From Methylophaga sulfidovorans (lineage in GTDB: Bacteria > Pseudomonadota > Gammaproteobacteria > Nitrosococcales > Methylophagaceae): a DNA stretch of 45,609 nucleotides. The notes under the pieces are model-generated. The model was not told the origin of the DNA. It did not search any database and saw nothing but the letters and a program-made list of their open reading frames with translations. Position numbers and translations under genes: made by a program. Location of the stretch: contig NZ_FOSH01000021.1 of the NCBI RefSeq assembly GCF_900114205.1, forward strand, positions 1 to 45,609, in the 5' to 3' direction. Shown one piece after another: positions 18,630 to 27,257 of this stretch; position 1 is the stretch's first letter, and the number at the start of each line of letters is the position of its first letter.

Positions 18630-19829
18630 ATGTCTAAAGTCCTGATTATTGGTGCCGGCGGTGTCGGTGGCGTAGTCACACATAAATGTGCGCAGTTACC
18701 AGAAGTATTCTCTGAAATTGTATTGGCAAGCCGAACAGAAGAAAAATGCAAAGCTATCGCAGCCCAATTGGATCGACCAATTAAAACAGCGAAAGTCGAT
18801 GCAGATAATGTCGCTGAATTGACGACTTTATTGGAACAAGAAAAACCTGACTTAGTGATTAATGTTGCTCTGCCATATCAGGATTTGACCATTATGGATG
18901 CCTGTTTGGCAGCTGGTGTCGATTATCTGGATACGGCTAATTACGAGCCACTTGATACTGCTAAATTCGAATATAAATGGCAGTGGGCTTACCAGGATAA
19001 ATTTAAAGAAGCCGGTTTAACCGCTCTGCTTGGCAGTGGTTTTGACCCTGGTGCGACCAATGTTTTCACTGCTTATATTGCTAAGCATTATTTCGATGAA
19101 ATCCATGAACTAGACATTATTGATGTCAATGGTGGCGATCATGGTTATCCTTTTGCAACCAACTTTAATCCTGAAATTAATATTCGTGAAGTGACTGCTG
19201 AATGTCGACACTGGGAAGGTGATGAGTTTGTTGAAACACCAGCTATGTCGAAAAAAGCGACATTTACCTGTCCGGAAGAAGTCGGTACTTACAATATTTA
19301 TCGTATGTACCATGAAGAGCTGGAATCATTAACTAAAAATTTCCCGACCTTAAAACGTGCTCAATTCTGGATGAGTTTTGGTGAGAGCTACCTGAAACAT
19401 CTGGAAGTATTGGGTAATGTCGGTATGACAGGTATTGAGCCGATTGATTATAACGGTCAAAAAATTGTCCCGATTCAATTCCTGAAAGCCTTATTGCCTG
19501 ACCCATCAACCTTAGGCCCAAGAACCAAAGGTAAAACCTGCATTGGTTGCGTGGTGAAAGGCATTAAAGACGGCAAAGAAAAAATTGTTTACCTGTATAA
19601 CATCAAAGATCATCAGGATTGTTATAAGGAAGTACAGTCCCAAGCCATTTCTTACACCACAGGTGTGCCAGCGATGATTGGTGCCAAAATGATGTTAGAA
19701 GGTAAATGGAAACAACCAGGCGTTTGGAATATTGAACAGTTTGATCCTGATCCGTTTATGGAAGACATGAATAAATATGGCTTGCCGTGGAACGTCATTG
19801 AACTTGATAACTTTAATCTGGACAACTAA
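18630..19829 (+). CDS. Carboxynorspermidine/carboxyspermidine dehydrogenase (saccharopine dehydrogenase family)
   Basis: 399 residues. The N-terminal Rossmann motif is V-L-I-I-G-A-G-G-V-G-G-V-V. Further family segments are D-Y-L-D-T-A-N-Y-E, G-S-G-F-D-P-G-A-T-N-V and the G-G-D-H-G-Y-P-F-A-T-N-F loop. Members reductively condense aspartate semialdehyde with putrescine (or diaminopropane) to carboxyspermidine using NADPH. AAAGGA lies 8 nt before the ATG. Its place between speA and nspC, with agmatinase downstream, points to putrescine as the amine. Confidence 0.93.
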   Translation: MSKVLIIGAGGVGGVVTHKCAQLPEVFSEIVLASRTEEKCKAIAAQLDRPIKTAKVDADNVAELTTLLEQEKPDLVINVALPYQDLTIMDACLAAGVDYLDTANYEPLDTAKFEYKWQWAYQDKFKEAGLTALLGSGFDPGATNVFTAYIAKHYFDEIHELDIIDVNGGDHGYPFATNFNPEINIREVTAECRHWEGDEFVETPAMSKKATFTCPEEVGTYNIYRMYHEELESLTKNFPTLKRAQFWMSFGESYLKHLEVLGNVGMTGIEPIDYNGQKIVPIQFLKALLPDPSTLGPRTKGKTCIGCVVKGIKDGKEKIVYLYNIKDHQDCYKEVQSQAISYTTGVPAMIGAKMMLEGKWKQPGVWNIEQFDPDPFMEDMNKYGLPWNVIELDNFNLDN

Positions 19830-19834
19830 TTTCC

Positions 19835-21001
19835 ATGCAGTTTACTGATTTTGGCAAACTGGATTTATCCCGTTTGCCATCACCATGTTTTGTTGTTGAT
19901 GAAGTCGCAGTAGAGCGTAATTTACGCATTTTGCATGATGTCTCCGTGGTCAGTGGTGCAAAAGTGCTCGGCGCCCTAAAAGCTTTTTCAATGTGGTCTC
20001 TTGGTGATTTAACCCGGAAATATCTCAACGGAACTTGTGCTAGCGGATTACATGAAGCCCGCCTAGGGTATGAAGAGTACGGTGGTGAAGTACATGTCTT
20101 TGCTGCAGCTTTCAGTCAGGCTGATATTGATGAATTACTGACCTTTGCTAATCACATTGTATTTAACTCCTGCAGCCAATGGTTGCGGTTTCGGGAGCAG
20201 TGTCTTGTTGCACAGAAACAACGTCCGGATTTGGAGTTTGGTCTGAGGATTAATCCAGAACACTCTGAAGGTGCTGTGCCAATCTATGATCCTTGTTCAC
20301 CGGGTTCACGTCTGGGTATCACGCTATCGCAGCTTGATGAAAGTGCATTGGAGGGGATTAGCGGCCTACATTTTCATACCTTGTGTGAGCAAGGCTTTGA
20401 GCCACTTCAGCGTACCGTAGCGGCTGTTGAGTCGAAGTTCGGTCATTTATTACCGCAAATGAAATGGGTTAACTTTGGTGGTGGTCATCATATTACCGCT
20501 GATGGCTATGACATTAATGGTCTAGTGGAATTAATTCAGGCATTTCAATCGCGTCATCAAGTGCAGGTCTATCTTGAGCCAGGTGAAGCCATGGCGATTG
20601 GTACTGGCATACTAAGCTGTGAAGTACTGGATATCACCTGGAATAAACTGAATCAGGCTATTCTTGATACGTCAGCCACTTGTCATATGCCTGACACACT
20701 GGAAATGCCATATCGTCCCGATATTCGTGGTGCAGGTGAGGCAGATGAGTTTGAATACACTTATCGACTTGGCGGTTTAACTTGTCTGGCTGGGGATGTG
20801 ATTGATGATTACAGCTTCAAACAACCATTGGAAGTCGGACAGCGGCTGATTTTTGAAGATATGGCACATTACACCATGGTCAAAACTACCACATTTAATG
20901 GCACAAAATTACCAGCTATTGCGTTGTGGAACTCAGAAACCGATGCCTTACGCATTGTGAAAGAGTTCGGCTACGACGATTTTAAACACAGATTATCTTG
21001 A
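19835..21001 (+). CDS. nspC: Carboxynorspermidine/carboxyspermidine decarboxylase
   Basis: A 388-residue fold-type III PLP decarboxylase, short form. The PLP lysine is K49 in V-L-G-A-L-K-A-F. H-F-H-T-L-C-E and the glycine-rich G-G-G-H-H-I-T follow. Y-L-E-P-G-E-A and D-T-S-A-T-C-H-M-P (active-site Cys) are typical of NspC. It decarboxylates carboxyspermidine to spermidine. The gene starts 5 nt after the dehydrogenase stop. Confidence 0.95.
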   Translation: MQFTDFGKLDLSRLPSPCFVVDEVAVERNLRILHDVSVVSGAKVLGALKAFSMWSLGDLTRKYLNGTCASGLHEARLGYEEYGGEVHVFAAAFSQADIDELLTFANHIVFNSCSQWLRFREQCLVAQKQRPDLEFGLRINPEHSEGAVPIYDPCSPGSRLGITLSQLDESALEGISGLHFHTLCEQGFEPLQRTVAAVESKFGHLLPQMKWVNFGGGHHITADGYDINGLVELIQAFQSRHQVQVYLEPGEAMAIGTGILSCEVLDITWNKLNQAILDTSATCHMPDTLEMPYRPDIRGAGEADEFEYTYRLGGLTCLAGDVIDDYSFKQPLEVGQRLIFEDMAHYTMVKTTTFNGTKLPAIALWNSETDALRIVKEFGYDDFKHRLS

Positions 21002-21011
21002 GTTGATACAA

Positions 21012-21878
21012 ATGGAAGATTATCCAATTTTTCTTGGTTCAGAAATTGAACAGCCAGAACCAGACAAAGCGATGTTTCATGTATTACCGGTGCCCTATGA
21101 AAAGAGCGTTTCATATGGCGGTGGTACCGCTTTAGGTCCTAATGCTATTTTGCAGGCTTCCTGGCAACTGGAAGAGTGGGATGGCAAAAGTAAACCCTGT
21201 GATGAAGGTATTTATACCTGTGAACCGGTAGATTGCGGTGTGGCACCACAACAAGTTATCGATAATATCGCTAAAGCTACAGCAGAGATCATTAAAGCTG
21301 GCGCCATGCCGGTTGTACTTGGTGGTGAACATACGGTGACTTATGGTGTGATTAAAGGCTTGCGTGATGCCGGTATCGATGATTTTGGCATTGTGCAGAT
21401 TGATGCTCATGCCGATTTGCGTCAGGCGTATGAAGGTGATTTCCTTAGCCATGCTTCTGTCATGAAACGTGCTGTCGATATGGGAATTCCACTTTATCAA
21501 CTGGGTATTCGCGCTTATTGTGAAGAAGAAATGGCTTTCCGCGACGAGTTCGGTGTGTTGTATCAGGATGCAGATGAGTTAGTACCTAATCGGATTCAGT
21601 CAATCGAGCTGCCTGACGATTTTCCACAAAAAGTGTTTTTCACAGTGGATATTGATGGCATGGATCCTTCTGTATTCCCATCAACAGGTACGCCAGTGCC
21701 TGGTGGTCTGGATTGGTATCAAACACTCAACCTGTTTGAGTCAGTCGCTAAACAGCGTGAGATTATCGGTTTTGACATCATGGAATTTGCCCCGATTGAG
21801 GGTTTTCACGCTTATGATTTTTCGGCGTCTTTATTGACCTATAAATTGATGGGCATTGTACAAAGAAACCGTCATTAA
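21012..21878 (+). CDS. speB: Agmatinase
   Basis: About 288 residues, ureohydrolase family, binuclear manganese. Metal-binding motifs are G-G-E-H-T-V-T-Y, Q-I-D-A-H-A-D-L-R and T-V-D-I-D-G-M-D-P, followed by P-S-T-G-T-P-V-P-G-G-L. It hydrolyses agmatine to putrescine and urea, supplying the amine for the two preceding enzymes. An in-frame TTG at 21003 would add three residues, but ATG 21012 is the more ordinary start. Neither has a clear Shine-Dalgarno. Confidence 0.93.
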   Translation: MEDYPIFLGSEIEQPEPDKAMFHVLPVPYEKSVSYGGGTALGPNAILQASWQLEEWDGKSKPCDEGIYTCEPVDCGVAPQQVIDNIAKATAEIIKAGAMPVVLGGEHTVTYGVIKGLRDAGIDDFGIVQIDAHADLRQAYEGDFLSHASVMKRAVDMGIPLYQLGIRAYCEEEMAFRDEFGVLYQDADELVPNRIQSIELPDDFPQKVFFTVDIDGMDPSVFPSTGTPVPGGLDWYQTLNLFESVAKQREIIGFDIMEFAPIEGFHAYDFSASLLTYKLMGIVQRNRH

Positions 21879-22028
21879 CTATCGAGTCTGGTGCGCGAGT
21901 CAAAAAGTGAATGAATCAGATCGCCTTATTGTAAGCTAAGGATATGAGGCTATTAATAAATTAAGTCTTTTCCTCATTCCATGAAACAGATAAAATTCGG
22001 CCTTTTTTAATCTTTGGAATTTTTCATC

Positions 22029-22436
22029 ATGAATCAAGCTACAGTAAAACTGTTGGAAGACTACTACAATGCATTTAACCGCGGCGACATGGATGCATTT
22101 CTTAATATGCTGACAGACGATGTTATTCATGATGTAAACCAAGGTGGTCGTGAAGTTGGTAAAGAGGCATTCAAAAAGTTCATGGATCGCATGAATGCTC
22201 ACTACAAAGAAAACATTATTGATATTTCTATCACAACAAATGAAGCGGGTAATCGTGCAGCTGTTGAGTTCACTGTATTAGGTGAATACTTATCTACTGA
22301 CGAAGGTCTTCCAGAAGCGGCTGGTCAAACATACCGTTTACCTGCTGGTGCATTCTTTGTGATTCGTGATGGAAAAGTTGCTCGTATCACTAACTACTAC
22401 AACTTAGAAGACTGGATCGCCCAAGTCGCAGGCTAA
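22029..22436 (+). CDS. SnoaL-like / ketosteroid-isomerase-related protein
   Basis: A 135-residue small alpha+beta barrel (NTF2-like) protein. The pattern L-L-E-D-Y-Y-N-A-F-N-R-G-D-M-D-A-F-L, D-D-V-I-H-D-V-N-Q-G and G-K-E-A-F-K-K-F is that of the ketosteroid-isomerase-related subfamily. The true start is probably ATG 22029, since an in-frame TTG at 22014 has no Shine-Dalgarno. A possible promoter (TTGTAA 21929, TATTAA 21951) lies upstream. It is 10 nt before the GNAT gene. The substrate is unknown. Confidence 0.8.
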   Translation: MNQATVKLLEDYYNAFNRGDMDAFLNMLTDDVIHDVNQGGREVGKEAFKKFMDRMNAHYKENIIDISITTNEAGNRAAVEFTVLGEYLSTDEGLPEAAGQTYRLPAGAFFVIRDGKVARITNYYNLEDWIAQVAG

Positions 22437-22446
22437 GAGGTGTGCG

Positions 22447-23034
22447 ATGTTAAGACTGGAAAGACTGTCTGGCGATAAACTCAATCAATACATTCCGGAG
22501 CTTGCTGAGCTCCGGATTCGTGTTTTTCGTGACTTCCCTTATCTTTATGATGGGGATCTGACATACGAAGAAAAATATCTTCAAACCTATATTGAAGCGC
22601 CTGATAGTGTCATTGTGCTGGCTTTTGATGGCGAGCATGTTGTTGGTGCCTCTACCGGCATTCCGCTTAAATATGAAACAGATGAAGTCAAAGCGCCTTT
22701 TGTCGCTGCTGGCTATGATATCGACAAGATTTTTTACTGTGGTGAATCAGTATTATTGTCTCAATATCGTGGACAAGGTGCTGGCGTCGCGTTCTTCGAT
22801 GAACGTGAGGCACATGCTCACGAAGTAGGAGGCTTTGAGTACAGCTGTTTTTGTGGGGTTCAACGTCCTGAAGATCATCCATTGAGACCAGCTGATTACC
22901 AACCTCTTGAAAATTTCTGGCGTAAGCGTGGTTATGAAAAACACCCGGAACTTAATACAACATTTAGCTGGAAAGAAGTCGATGAAGCAATTGAGTCACC
23001 TAAACCGATGACTTTCTGGATGAAAAAAATATAA
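22447..23034 (+). CDS. GNAT-family acetyltransferase
   Basis: 195 residues. The acetyl-CoA pyrophosphate loop is Q-Y-R108-G-Q-G-A-G113, following the beta4 strand F-Y-C-G-E-S-V-L-L. GAGGTG lies 5 nt before the ATG. In other bacteria a GNAT of this type is found fused to, or beside, a nitrilase-fold amidase, which is also the arrangement here. The acceptor is unknown. A polyamine is conceivable given the preceding operon, but that is speculation. Confidence 0.82.
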   Translation: MLRLERLSGDKLNQYIPELAELRIRVFRDFPYLYDGDLTYEEKYLQTYIEAPDSVIVLAFDGEHVVGASTGIPLKYETDEVKAPFVAAGYDIDKIFYCGESVLLSQYRGQGAGVAFFDEREAHAHEVGGFEYSCFCGVQRPEDHPLRPADYQPLENFWRKRGYEKHPELNTTFSWKEVDEAIESPKPMTFWMKKI

Positions 23035-23047
23035 TCTTCTTGTGTTA

Positions 23048-23074
23048 AAGGAGCCGCTCTTTGCGGTTCTTTTT
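23048..23074 (+). terminator. Terminator-like hairpin between GNAT and nitrilase genes
   Basis: GAGCCGC-TCTTT-GCGGTTC followed by TTTTT. The stem has seven pairs including one G-U. It would reduce read-through into the amidase gene, which starts 23 nt further on. Confidence 0.75.
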
Positions 23075-23097
23075 GCACAACCCCCGTGGAAAAATAA

Positions 23098-23979
23098 ATG
23101 AGTAAAGTTAAAGCAGCGGTTGCCCAGTATGATATTGGCTTCTTCGCACAATGGTTTGAGTTTGAAGATAAGCTCACACAGTGGGTGAGCCAGGCAGCTA
23201 AAAATGGTGCCAAGTTACTGGTTTTTCCTGAATATGGCAGCATGGAACTCACATCACTTTTTGGTGAGTCCGTATATAAGGATTTGGGAAAACAATTGCA
23301 TTCGATGCAAGAAGTGTATGCCGACTATGAAGCCTTATATAGTCAGTTGGCGAAACAATTTGATGTCATGATCTTAGCGAGTTCTTTCCCGGTATTACAG
23401 TCAGATGGCAGTTTTAGAAATCGGGCGAATCTGTATGGTGTTGATGGACTGATTGATTATCAGGATAAGCTCATCATGACGCGCTTTGAGAATGAACAGT
23501 GGCTGATTCATGCTGGTCAGGATATTAAAGTTATTGATACCGATATCGGCCGTCTTGCTATCAATATTTGTTATGACAGTGAGTTCCCTTTAATTGCTCA
23601 TCAACAGGTTCAGGCTGGGGCCGATGTGGTTTTAGTGCCGAGCTGCACTGATACACAAGCTGGTTTTTATCGTGTCAGAATCGGTTGCCAGGCCAGAGCT
23701 TTGGAAAATCAATGTTATGTACTTCAGTCGCCTACATTTGGTGAAGCACTATGGTCAGAAGCCGTTGATGTGAATACTGGTCGTGCCAGCATCTATACGC
23801 CAGTTGATTATGGCTTCCCTGATAATGGCATTCTGACTGAAGGGGCTGCCGATACGGCACAATGGGTGTATGCAGATTTGGATTTGAATGAGATTGCCCG
23901 CGTGCGTCAGCAGGGACAAGTATTTAATTATCGTGATTGGCCCTTGCAAAATACGTTACGAGGCCCCAAGTTAGATTGA
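23098..23979 (+). CDS. Carbon-nitrogen hydrolase (nitrilase superfamily amidase)
   Basis: 293 residues with the full Glu-Lys-Cys triad: E45 in V-F-P-E-Y-G, K124 in Y-Q-D-K-L-I-M-T and C158 in I-N-I-C-Y-D-S-E-F-P. The Y-D-S-E-F-P context is that of amidase branches rather than true nitrilases. The substrate cannot be read from sequence. N-carbamoylputrescine amidase is unlikely to be needed because agmatinase is encoded just upstream. It is separated from the GNAT gene by a terminator-like hairpin and ends at a strong terminator. Confidence 0.87.
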   Translation: MSKVKAAVAQYDIGFFAQWFEFEDKLTQWVSQAAKNGAKLLVFPEYGSMELTSLFGESVYKDLGKQLHSMQEVYADYEALYSQLAKQFDVMILASSFPVLQSDGSFRNRANLYGVDGLIDYQDKLIMTRFENEQWLIHAGQDIKVIDTDIGRLAINICYDSEFPLIAHQQVQAGADVVLVPSCTDTQAGFYRVRIGCQARALENQCYVLQSPTFGEALWSEAVDVNTGRASIYTPVDYGFPDNGILTEGAADTAQWVYADLDLNEIARVRQQGQVFNYRDWPLQNTLRGPKLD

Positions 23980-23984
23980 TAATG

Positions 23985-24013
23985 AACGCCGTCTTAAAGA
24001 TGGCGTTTTTTTT
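23985..24013 (+). terminator. Rho-independent terminator after the amidase gene
   Basis: AACGCCGTCT-TAA-AGATGGCGTT followed by a run of Ts. The stem is nine to ten pairs including one mismatch/wobble. Confidence 0.88.
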
Positions 24014-24123
24014 AGTTATCAGTTTAGTCAGACCAAGCATATTTTACGTCTGACATACCAATAAAAAATAGAACACGTGCGTCTCAGCGTAGACTAAACG
24101 CACTGAATAGACAGGAGTGCTCC

Positions 24124-25206
24124 ATGTTAGATAATGCTCAGATAAAGCAGGTTATTAACGACTTTCAGGATCCATCAACCGAAATAAAATTGGGTGAAAC
24201 GAATCCCGGGATTATGGTGGCAGAGGAGTCTGGCAAGCAAACTGTTTCCGTCGTTTTACGTTACCCGATAAAAGGTTATATCGATCAACTTAGTTCGGAA
24301 TTAACATCTGCTTTACAGCAAGCGGGAGCTGAAAACATCAATGTTGTTGTCTCAAGCGAAATTATCAAGCATAAAGTACAGCAGGGTGTGCAGGCGCTGG
24401 ACAATATCAAAAACATCATTGCTGTCGGTTCTGGCAAAGGTGGTGTTGGTAAATCAACAACTTCAGCCAATCTAGCTTTGGCATTAGCTGCCGAAGGGGC
24501 AACTGTAGGCGTGCTTGATGCCGATATTTATGGACCAAGCCAACCACGCATGCTGGGTGCCAATGGTCGTCCTGAATCGCCTGACGGCAAGAGTATGAAC
24601 CCCGTAGAATGTTATGGTATCCAAACCATGTCGATTGGTTTCCTGATTGATGAGGAAGAACCGATGATCTGGCGCGGGCCGATGGTGACACAAGCCTTGC
24701 AACAGTTACTGGGTGAGACAAACTGGAAAAATCTGGATTATCTGATTATCGACTTACCGCCAGGTACCGGTGATATTCAATTAACGCTGTCACAAAAAGT
24801 ACCGGTCAGTGGTGCTGTTATTGTGACCACACCACAAGACATTTCTCTGCTTGATGCTCGTAAAGCTTACAAGATGTTTGAAAAGGTTAAAGTGCCGGTA
24901 CTGGGCATTGTTGAAAATATGAGTACACATATTTGTAGTCAGTGTGGTCACGAAGAGCATATCTTTGGTGACGGCGGTGGCAAGCGCATGGCTGAGCAGT
25001 ACAATCTTAATTTACTCGGCAGTTTACCTCTGGATATTAAAATTCGTGAAGATGCTGACTCAGGTAAACCGAGCGTTGTCACTGAACCGGATGCAGATAT
25101 TTCAATGGCTTATCGTCAAATTGCCCGCCGTGTTGGGGCCAGATTGGCCATGCAGGGTAAAGATTACTCAGCAGCGTTTCCAAACATTGTGATTAAAAAT
25201 GACTAA
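24124..25206 (+). CDS. apbC: Iron-sulfur cluster carrier ATPase ApbC/Mrp
   Basis: A 360-residue P-loop NTPase of the Mrp/NBP35 family that delivers [4Fe-4S] clusters to apo-proteins. An N-terminal MIP18-like domain (residues ~1-80) precedes the deviant Walker A G-K-G-G-V-G-K-S-T at 104-112. Switch region L-D-A-D-I-Y-G-P-S-Q-P-R follows, then D-L-P-P-G-T-G-D. The cluster-binding C-S-Q-C is at 271-274. GGAG lies 8 nt before the ATG. The 110-nt leader after the upstream terminator contains two inverted repeats. Confidence 0.96.
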   Translation: MLDNAQIKQVINDFQDPSTEIKLGETNPGIMVAEESGKQTVSVVLRYPIKGYIDQLSSELTSALQQAGAENINVVVSSEIIKHKVQQGVQALDNIKNIIAVGSGKGGVGKSTTSANLALALAAEGATVGVLDADIYGPSQPRMLGANGRPESPDGKSMNPVECYGIQTMSIGFLIDEEEPMIWRGPMVTQALQQLLGETNWKNLDYLIIDLPPGTGDIQLTLSQKVPVSGAVIVTTPQDISLLDARKAYKMFEKVKVPVLGIVENMSTHICSQCGHEEHIFGDGGGKRMAEQYNLNLLGSLPLDIKIREDADSGKPSVVTEPDADISMAYRQIARRVGARLAMQGKDYSAAFPNIVIKND

Positions 25207-25226
25207 TGTTTAGCTAAGACATAATA

Positions 25227-25257
25227 AAGCCTATTCAAGATATGTTTTAATAGGCTT
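25227..25257 (+). terminator. Hairpin after apbC (weak terminator or processing site)
   Basis: AAGCCTATT at 25227-25235 pairs perfectly with AATAGGCTT at 25249-25257 across a 13-nt loop. Only a short AT-rich stretch follows instead of a T-run, so termination is likely to be partial. Confidence 0.4.
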
Positions 25258-25293
25258 ATGATTGAACATTTATAAAGGTATAACCAAGCAACT

Positions 25294-25854
25294 ATGATTA
25301 AGTCAGATAAATGGATCCGTCGTATGGCGGAGCAGGGAATGATTTCACCTTTTGAACCGGGACAAGTTCGATATCGTGATGATAACCGTATTATCTCTTA
25401 TGGTACCTCCAGCTATGGTTATGATGTCCGTTGCTCAAATGAGTTTAAAATTTTCACCAATATCAATTCGGCAATTGTTGATCCGAAAAATTTTGATGAA
25501 AGCAGCTTTGTGGATGTGACATCTGATGTTTGCATTATTCCACCGAATTCATTTGCTTTGGCTAGAACAGTCGAGACCTTCAAAATACCGCGTAATGTAT
25601 TAACAGTATGTCTGGGGAAATCCACTTATGCCCGTTGTGGGATTATCGTGAATGTCACGCCACTGGAACCTGAATGGGAAGGTCAGGTGACCTTGGAGTT
25701 TTCTAACACAACACCTTTACCAGCCAAAATTTATGCTAATGAAGGTGTGGCCCAAATGTTGTTCTTTGAGTCTGATGAAGTCTGTGAAACCTCTTATGCA
25801 GATCGTGGTGGTAAATATCAGGGCCAGTCTGGTGTGACTCTTCCTCGTTCCTGA
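25294..25854 (+). CDS. dcd: dCTP deaminase
   Basis: A 186-residue trimeric enzyme that deaminates dCTP to dUTP for thymidylate synthesis. Signature segments are [28 protein letters not shown] (catalytic Glu) and the C-terminal [12 protein letters not shown]. Length is standard. Its TGA overlaps the next ATG by one base. Confidence 0.97.
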   Translation: MIKSDKWIRRMAEQGMISPFEPGQVRYRDDNRIISYGTSSYGYDVRCSNEFKIFTNINSAIVDPKNFDESSFVDVTSDVCIIPPNSFALARTVETFKIPRNVLTVCLGKSTYARCGIIVNVTPLEPEWEGQVTLEFSNTTPLPAKIYANEGVAQMLFFESDEVCETSYADRGGKYQGQSGVTLPRS

Positions 25855-26909
25855 TGCCAATGTTTTTTCTATCCCGCAATGTAATACGAACCCTCAGTGC
25901 TGCACTGGTATTGTTCTCAGTGTCAGCCTGTACTGAAGAAAGAACACCGACAGAATCCTGGAAACACAGCGAAAATGGCAGTTATGCGTCAAGCTTTTCG
26001 GCTGATGGACGTTATGTTTTGGTTGGTGATATTGATTTACCAGCCAAACTCTGGGATCTGAAAACGAATAAGGTGAAATACACCTGGCAGAACACGCCAA
26101 ATGATGCCGGTACCACGACTGATGTTGGTTTTTCTGATGATAGTAAAGTGGCTGCCACCGTCGAGTCTAAAGTTGTCGTGTTATGGAATATGGAAAACGG
26201 CGAACCGATGATTCGTCTGGAGTTTCCAGTAACCATCAAAGATATTGCCTTATCCCCAAGAGGCGATTATCTGCTTTTAGCTTTGCAGGACAGAACCGCA
26301 GTATATTTTGATGTCATTAAAAACCGTGTTGTGCAAATCTTCAAACACGATGGTAAAGCCGTTAATTCACCGATTGATCAACTTATCAATAGTGTTGATA
26401 TTTCACCCAATGGCAAATATGGATTAACCGGCGGTGACGATCACACAGCAAGAATGTGGAATCTGGAAACCGGACAGCAATTACGTATCTGGCAACATGA
26501 TAATGATGTGAGTTTTGTATCGTTCGATCCGAGAGGTGGCTCAGTTATTAGTTCTGCAGGCAATGGTCAGACTCGTATTTGGAATGTGAAAAGTGGTAAG
26601 CAGGTAGCTGTTCTGACCACATCCCCCGTTGATGTTGATGGTGTGTGGGGTAACTTTCCTGTTTTTAAAACAACAACGACGGCTATAGCCTACTCAGCTG
26701 ATAATAAATATATCGTAACAGGCCATCCGAATCGCAAAATCTGTATTTGGCGTGCTCAAAATGGACAGCCTGTAGGATGTTGGTTCACTCCGCGCAAAGA
26801 TGCTTTAAAACCCGGTGTAGTGGTACAGGCACTGGCCTTTAGTCGAGATGGCCGCTCAATTTATAGTGAACTCGGCAATGGTCTCGCGCAGAAGTGGCGC
26901 ATTCGATAA
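25854..26909 (+). CDS. WD40-repeat lipoprotein
   Basis: 351 residues. The signal sequence ends in the lipobox S-V-S-A-C at about residue 26, so it is lipid-anchored; no Asp at +2 is seen, which suggests the outer membrane. The rest forms WD40-type blades with repeated endings such as A-R-M-W-N-L-E-T-G, T-R-I-W-N-V-K-S-G and I-C-I-W-R-A-Q-N-G. It is probably one propeller acting as a protein-binding scaffold. It begins on the dcd stop codon (TGATG), with a second in-frame ATG two codons later. The partner is unknown. Confidence 0.85.
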   Translation: MPMFFLSRNVIRTLSAALVLFSVSACTEERTPTESWKHSENGSYASSFSADGRYVLVGDIDLPAKLWDLKTNKVKYTWQNTPNDAGTTTDVGFSDDSKVAATVESKVVVLWNMENGEPMIRLEFPVTIKDIALSPRGDYLLLALQDRTAVYFDVIKNRVVQIFKHDGKAVNSPIDQLINSVDISPNGKYGLTGGDDHTARMWNLETGQQLRIWQHDNDVSFVSFDPRGGSVISSAGNGQTRIWNVKSGKQVAVLTTSPVDVDGVWGNFPVFKTTTTAIAYSADNKYIVTGHPNRKICIWRAQNGQPVGCWFTPRKDALKPGVVVQALAFSRDGRSIYSELGNGLAQKWRIR

Positions 26910-26912
26910 GTT

Positions 26913-27248
26913 ATGGCGGACACTGCATTATTAAAACTGGTTTTTTTTGTCCCTGAATCCCACAAAGAAGTGGTTAAACACGCTATTTTTGCAGCGGGTG
27001 CCGGCCAATATGACGGCTATGATTCTTGTTGTTGGGAATCGCAAGGAATGGGGCAGTTTCGTCCTTTGGCTGGTAGTCAACCCTATATTGGACAACAAGG
27101 CCAGGTGGAATATGTGCCTGAGTATCGCGTCGAAACCGTTTGTCCTGCTCAAAGTATAAGGCCTGTTTTAAACGCATTAATTTCTGCACATCCTTATGAA
27201 ACCCCAGCGTATGAAGTCTGGTCTGTAAAAACACTAGACGACTTTTAA
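26913..27248 (+). CDS. YqfO/NIF3-like small protein (CutA-like domain)
   Basis: 111 residues. The pattern K-L-V-F-F-V-P-E, G-A-G-Q-Y-D-G-Y-D-S-C-C-W and the terminal I-S-A-H-P-Y-E-T-P-A-Y-E-V matches the insert domain found inside NIF3/YqfO proteins, here as a stand-alone protein. Function is not established. It lies 3 nt after the WD40 gene and 9 nt before pepN. Confidence 0.8.
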   Translation: MADTALLKLVFFVPESHKEVVKHAIFAAGAGQYDGYDSCCWESQGMGQFRPLAGSQPYIGQQGQVEYVPEYRVETVCPAQSIRPVLNALISAHPYETPAYEVWSVKTLDDF

Positions 27249-27257
27249 TAGAGATAA

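Noticed and set aside
23098-23979. N-carbamoylputrescine amidase (AguB) identity for the nitrilase-fold protein
   Set aside because: Agmatinase is encoded upstream so the carbamoyl route is not needed. No agmatine deiminase is nearby, and the active-site context does not single out AguB.
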